Origin: Cyclobacterium sp. SYSU L10401
GTDB lineage: Bacteria > Bacteroidota > Bacteroidia > Cytophagales > Cyclobacteriaceae
Assembly (NCBI RefSeq): GCF_010993705.1
Contig: NZ_WOFO01000001.1
Span: 486,598 to 550,597 of the forward strand
DNA length: 64,000 bases
Direction: 5' to 3'
In this document: in pieces, positions 61,209 through 64,000 of the stretch
Position numbering within the stretch: the first letter of the stretch is position 1
How the letters are laid out: the number at the start of each line of letters is the position of its first letter
Translations under genes and position numbers: made by a program
Notes under the pieces: generated by a model
What the model saw: the letters and a program-made list of their open reading frames with translations, nothing else
Databases searched by the model: none
What the model was told of the DNA's origin: nothing

Positions 61209-61787
61209 GTGAGAAAGGTTCCTGAAGAAAGTGAAGATTTGCCAGAATTACTGGATGAAGTAGTTTTTGAAGCACAGTTCAAAAACTACTTCGGTCCGCT
61301 GCATGCCTATGCACAGGCCTTGTTGAAGGATGGCGAGGCGGCCAATGAAATTGTTCAAACCGTTTTTCTGAAGCTTTGGGAAAAACGAGAGGATTTGAAA
61401 ATTTCCATCTCCCTGAAAGCTTACCTGTACAAGTGCGTTTATTATGACTGCCTGAATTATATCAAGCATGAAAAAGTAAAAAAGAAGCATTTTGAATTAA
61501 ACCGGTATGAGATGGCCAATACCAAGAGTGTGGATGCTTCATTCTCAGTTGAGGACCAGGAGATGCAATCGAAATTAAACCATGCATTGGACCATTTGCC
61601 TGAAAAATGCAGGCGGGTATTTCTTCTTAGCAGAATGGAAGAGCTAAAATATAAGGAAATTGCTTTGCGTTTGGGGCTTTCAGTCAAAACGGTGGAGGCC
61701 CATATGGGTAAGGCCCTGAAGATGCTGAGGATAGAGCTGGCGGAGTTTCTGCCTCTCTTTATCATGATGTGGAAGCTTATATTTTAA
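61209..61787 (+). CDS. RNA polymerase ECF sigma factor, Bacteroidota family 1 type
   Basis: A 192-residue ECF sigma factor of the FecI-like group that works with FecR. Region 2 shows FKNYFGPLHAYAQALLKDGEAANEIVQTVFLKLWEKRE, and region 4 shows LPEKCRRVFLLSRMEELKYKEIALRLGLSVKTVEAHMGKALKML. The first possible start is GTG 61209, since an in-frame stop (61203-61205) lies just upstream and no ATG follows near the N-terminus. The usual ribosome site cannot be placed well. The FecR gene follows three bases after its stop, so the pair forms a regulatory operon, which controls the repeat-protein genes around it by inference. Confidence 0.92.
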   Translation: MRKVPEESEDLPELLDEVVFEAQFKNYFGPLHAYAQALLKDGEAANEIVQTVFLKLWEKREDLKISISLKAYLYKCVYYDCLNYIKHEKVKKKHFELNRYEMANTKSVDASFSVEDQEMQSKLNHALDHLPEKCRRVFLLSRMEELKYKEIALRLGLSVKTVEAHMGKALKMLRIELAEFLPLFIMMWKLIF

Positions 61788-61790
61788 ATT

Positions 61791-62765
61791 ATGGATGATC
61801 AACTACTTATAAAATACCTGCTCGGAGAAACAGATCTTAGAGAAACGGATCAGGTCAAACAATGGATTGCAGCTGATCTCCGGAACCGTACCTATTTTGA
61901 GCAGATGAGTTGGGTTTGGGAGAGATCCGCCCATCTGCTTGAAAAGCAAGAGGTGGATAATAATGTGGCCTGGAATCAATTTAAGGATCGCCGGGACAGG
62001 ATGGAAACAAAAAATCATTTCGCCCCGAAAGGGATATTGTTCCCTGTTTGGCTCAGGGTAGCCGCCATGATCACCCTGGTCATATTGGGCGGATGGCTGG
62101 TAGGCTCCTATTTACCGGGGCCTGTCAGTGCGCTTTATACAAGTGTAGTGTTTGAGTCTCAGGAAGCTCCCAGAAAAGAAGTCCTATTAGATGGCTCGGT
62201 GTTGACCCTGAATAAAAATTCCAGTTTGAGGTATTCTCAAAAGCTTTTGGGAGATAGGCGGGTGGTAAACCTGGCTGGAGGAGAAGTCTATTTTGAGGTA
62301 GTAAAAAATAAGGCAAAGCCTTTTGTAGTCACCGCTGAGGAAATGACCTTAACTGTTTTGGGGACTTCTTTTCATGTCAACCAATCGCCTGAAAGGATTG
62401 AAGTCATAGTGGATGCCGGGGAGGTAAAGGTGGCCTATCAGGACCAGGTAATTTTTCTGCAAAAGGATGAGAAAGTAACCATCGCTACGGCTTCAGGAGG
62501 TGTGGAGAAAGAGGTAAACAGGGATAAGCTATTCCGCTACTACGTGGAAGGGAAGTTTGTGGCCGAGTCAACGGCCTTGCCGGAATTGGTGGAGGCCCTG
62601 AACAAGGCCTACGGGAGCAAGATAGAAATTGGCTCAGAAAGGGCTCAAAACAGGCTTATTACTACCACTTTGGAATATGGCTCGCTGGAAAAGAACCTGG
62701 AGGTGATCAGGGAAACCCTCGGCTTGAGCATTAGCTATGAGGAGAACAGAATAGTTGTGGAATAA
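61791..62765 (+). CDS. FecR family anti-sigma regulator
   Basis: A 324-residue single-pass membrane protein. The N-terminal cytoplasmic part (about 1-85) binds the sigma factor, a transmembrane helix is at about 87-107 (LRVAAMITLVILGGWLVGSYL), the FecR domain follows (RKEVLLDGSVLTLNKNSSLRY; GGEVYFEVVKNKAKPFVVTAE; VLGTSFHVN), and a DUF4974-type C-terminal domain ends it (VEGKFVAESTALPELVEALNKAYG; LITTTLEYGSLEKNLEVI). It transmits a signal from a transducer's STN domain to the sigma factor. The next gene, 28 bases downstream, encodes just such a domain, fused to repeats. Confidence 0.94.
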   Translation: MDDQLLIKYLLGETDLRETDQVKQWIAADLRNRTYFEQMSWVWERSAHLLEKQEVDNNVAWNQFKDRRDRMETKNHFAPKGILFPVWLRVAAMITLVILGGWLVGSYLPGPVSALYTSVVFESQEAPRKEVLLDGSVLTLNKNSSLRYSQKLLGDRRVVNLAGGEVYFEVVKNKAKPFVVTAEEMTLTVLGTSFHVNQSPERIEVIVDAGEVKVAYQDQVIFLQKDEKVTIATASGGVEKEVNRDKLFRYYVEGKFVAESTALPELVEALNKAYGSKIEIGSERAQNRLITTTLEYGSLEKNLEVIRETLGLSISYEENRIVVE

Positions 62766-62793
62766 TTCCTTACATTCATGTAAGGATGGTGAT

Positions 62794-64000
62794 ATGTCGA
62801 TGCGTTTTATCCGTTTTTTGTTTATAGTGTTTTTATTTGTCGGGTCTGCTTTTCAAGGGGCAGTTCAGGCCCAGGATTATCTATTGAGGGAGTTGGATAT
62901 CTCTAACCCGGCTGAAAATAAATTGGGCCCGGTTATGGAAGAAATTGCTGCCAATCAGGGGTTTTATTTTTCCTACCAAAGCTCTTTGATAGATTTGGAT
63001 GCAGGGCTGCCTTTCCATTCCTATCAGGGTAATTTAGCTGGATTCCTTCAAAAAGTTTTTGGTGATTCCTACGAATTCAGGGAGTATGATGGCTATGTGA
63101 TCATCCGCCATGCGCCCGGAGAATTGGATGCGGAAATTGAAATGGAGCAGGAAGGAAAGGTGCTGCTGGTTAAGGGTAAGGTCAAGGACCTTCACAGTGG
63201 GGAAGCCATTTCCACCGTCAGTATTTTTGAAAAAAATGGATGGGCCTTTACTTTGTCTGATGCTCAGGGAGAGTTTGAACTGAAGTTGAAATCCACTGCT
63301 CCTTCCTCCGTATGGCTGAGCCTGCGCAAGGAGGAATACAGGGATACTTCCTTTGTCTTACTTCCTCCCGTGCATGTGGGGAGCAGCAGCCAGGAAGAAA
63401 GAAAATTTCGATTCTTTCCTCAAAGTGGGTCTGCCGAAAACCTGGAAGATAGTTTTTGGGGCGGGATGTTTATCGGGTTTCGGCAACGAATGCAAAGGCT
63501 AAACCTGGCTGGTTTCTTTGCAGAAAGTCCGGTTCAAATGTCTTTGACTCCGGGCCTGAGTACACAGGGAGTATTCAGTAGCCAGATGATCAATAATTTT
63601 TCCCTTAATCTGCTGGGGGGCTACACGGCCGGGGTGGAAGGCCTGGAGGTGGCTGGTCTTTTCAATATGAATCAAAGGATGGTCACCGGCATGCAGACTG
63701 CGGGGCTTTTCAACATGGTAGGTGGAAATGTTTCCGGTTTTCAGGCAGCCGGAATTTTCAATAATGTGTATGGTGACCTGACCGGATTTCAAGTGGCCGG
63801 ATTGCTAAACAAGATAGGGAGTGATTTGGATGGTGCCCAGGTGGCTGGATTGGTCAACCAGGTGGATGGCAAGGCCCGGATACAAATAGCCGGCTGGACT
63901 AACCTTAGCCGGAGCACCGATAAGGTCCAGCTGGCAGGCCTGTATAACCGCACGGAAGGGGATGCAGGCAGTGCCCAAATCGCCGGAGTACTCAATCATT
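62794..64000 (+). CDS. STN-domain repeat protein (5' part, continues beyond window)
   Basis: An open reading frame of 402 codons to the window edge. A signal peptide (FLFIVFLFVGSAFQGAVQAQ) is followed by a secretin/TonB short N-terminal (STN) domain at about residues 42-106 (GPVMEEIAANQGFYFSYQSSLI; GNLAGFLQKVFGDSYEFREYDGYVIIR) and a carboxypeptidase-regulatory-like domain at about 122-190 (GKVKDLHSGEAISTVSIF; LSDAQGEFELKL). From about residue 284 come 15-16-residue repeats with EVAGLFN, QTAGLFN, QAAGIFN, QVAGLLN and QVAGLVN cores. No TonB plug is visible between the sandwich and the repeats. The ATG at 62794 has AAGGA at 62782-62786; ATG 62800 is an alternative. The 28-base gap to fecR and the STN domain mark it as the probable signal input of the sigma/FecR pair. 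Confidence 0.85.
   Translation, partial: MSMRFIRFLFIVFLFVGSAFQGAVQAQDYLLRELDISNPAENKLGPVMEEIAANQGFYFSYQSSLIDLDAGLPFHSYQGNLAGFLQKVFGDSYEFREYDGYVIIRHAPGELDAEIEMEQEGKVLLVKGKVKDLHSGEAISTVSIFEKNGWAFTLSDAQGEFELKLKSTAPSSVWLSLRKEEYRDTSFVLLPPVHVGSSSQEERKFRFFPQSGSAENLEDSFWGGMFIGFRQRMQRLNLAGFFAESPVQMSLTPGLSTQGVFSSQMINNFSLNLLGGYTAGVEGLEVAGLFNMNQRMVTGMQTAGLFNMVGGNVSGFQAAGIFNNVYGDLTGFQVAGLLNKIGSDLDGAQVAGLVNQVDGKARIQIAGWTNLSRSTDKVQLAGLYNRTEGDAGSAQIAGVLNH
63643..64000 (+). repeat. Coding GLxN repeats of the STN protein (at least 7 units)
   Basis: Seven complete units of 15-16 codons and part of an eighth, with the core [LMFAIV]Q-x-AG-[LIWV]-x-N; in most units the residue before G is Ala. Most share AGLFN or AGLxN. 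They are clearly related to the repeats at 60068-60481, although the second position of the core differs (AG here, SG or AG there). Confidence 0.85.

Noticed and set aside
60068-64000. Tandem repeats considered as a CRISPR array or recent amplification
   Set aside because: The periodicity is in the protein (15-16 codons) and the DNA units are divergent; there are no identical repeats with unique spacers.
1-64000. tRNA, rRNA, riboswitch, insertion sequence, prophage or attachment site
   Set aside because: I searched the gaps by eye and saw no cloverleaf, transposase, integrase, phage gene or known riboswitch pattern. A tRNAscan or Rfam search could still find something short.

Overview
The window is a stretch of chromosome from a Bacteroidota bacterium, most likely order Cytophagales and probably near Cyclobacteriaceae. 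The evidence is the set of lineage markers: a SusC/SusD pair, the gliding lipoprotein GldB, FecR anti-sigma and Bacteroidota-type ECF sigma factors, the long three-domain IspG, DUF6728 and DUF6702 small proteins, and several promoter candidates that fit the Bacteroidota TTG-N20-TAnnTTTG pattern rather than -35/-10. I see no tRNA, rRNA, CRISPR array, insertion sequence or phage genes. The family assignments come from motif recognition in the translations; no database search was run.

Layout. 1-4180: end of an NtrY-like histidine kinase and a very large secreted or outer-membrane protein of unknown function. 4257-8482: compact operon SDR oxidoreductase - ispG - DUF6728 - MmcQ/YjbR - orphan ABC ATPase, then a SlyD-like isomerase on the minus strand. 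9151-15202: rhamnose-related locus (L-rhamnose mutarotase, GH106 rhamnosidase lipoprotein, GntR regulator, NCS1-type permease, 62-residue membrane protein). 15358-20382: a 1316-residue membrane receptor with a Cache-like sensor and an unusual cytoplasmic output region, then an ECF sigma factor and a tiny overlapping ORF closed by a strong terminator. 20512-24204: nth, an asparagine synthetase-like amidotransferase and a glycosyltransferase, running into gldB on the other strand. 25429-26787: triple-FAS1 lipoprotein.

27062-42580 is a Wzx/Wzy-type exopolysaccharide cluster: SLBB export protein, Wzz, flippase, polymerase-like protein, four glycosyltransferases, an acyltransferase, three methyltransferases (one on the opposite strand) and a WcaJ-type initiating phosphoglycosyltransferase with its own promoter. 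Most of these genes overlap or nearly touch, so they are probably co-transcribed up to a terminator at 39303. 42570-49138 holds a tandem universal stress protein, a 2'-5' RNA ligase-like protein and an isolated SusC/SusD pair behind a 532-bp AT-rich region. 49366-52960: DUF6702, HupE/UreJ and an M1 peptidase. 53180-54808: amtB and a P-II gene on the minus strand with a well-formed promoter. 55181-59731: a nucleotidyltransferase, DoxX, recF, PDH E1 alpha and a fatty-acid hydroxylase.

The right edge (59858-64000) is the most interesting part. A secreted protein built from 15-16-residue xQxxGLxN repeats precedes an ECF sigma/FecR pair, and a second repeat protein follows it. The second protein, cut by the window edge, starts with a signal peptide, an STN domain and a carboxypeptidase-regulatory-like domain. 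The STN domain is what TonB-dependent transducers use to talk to FecR, but here it leads into the repeat solenoid and no TonB plug or barrel is visible before the edge. This suggests a cell-surface signalling system in which the repeat module takes the place of the TonB receptor.
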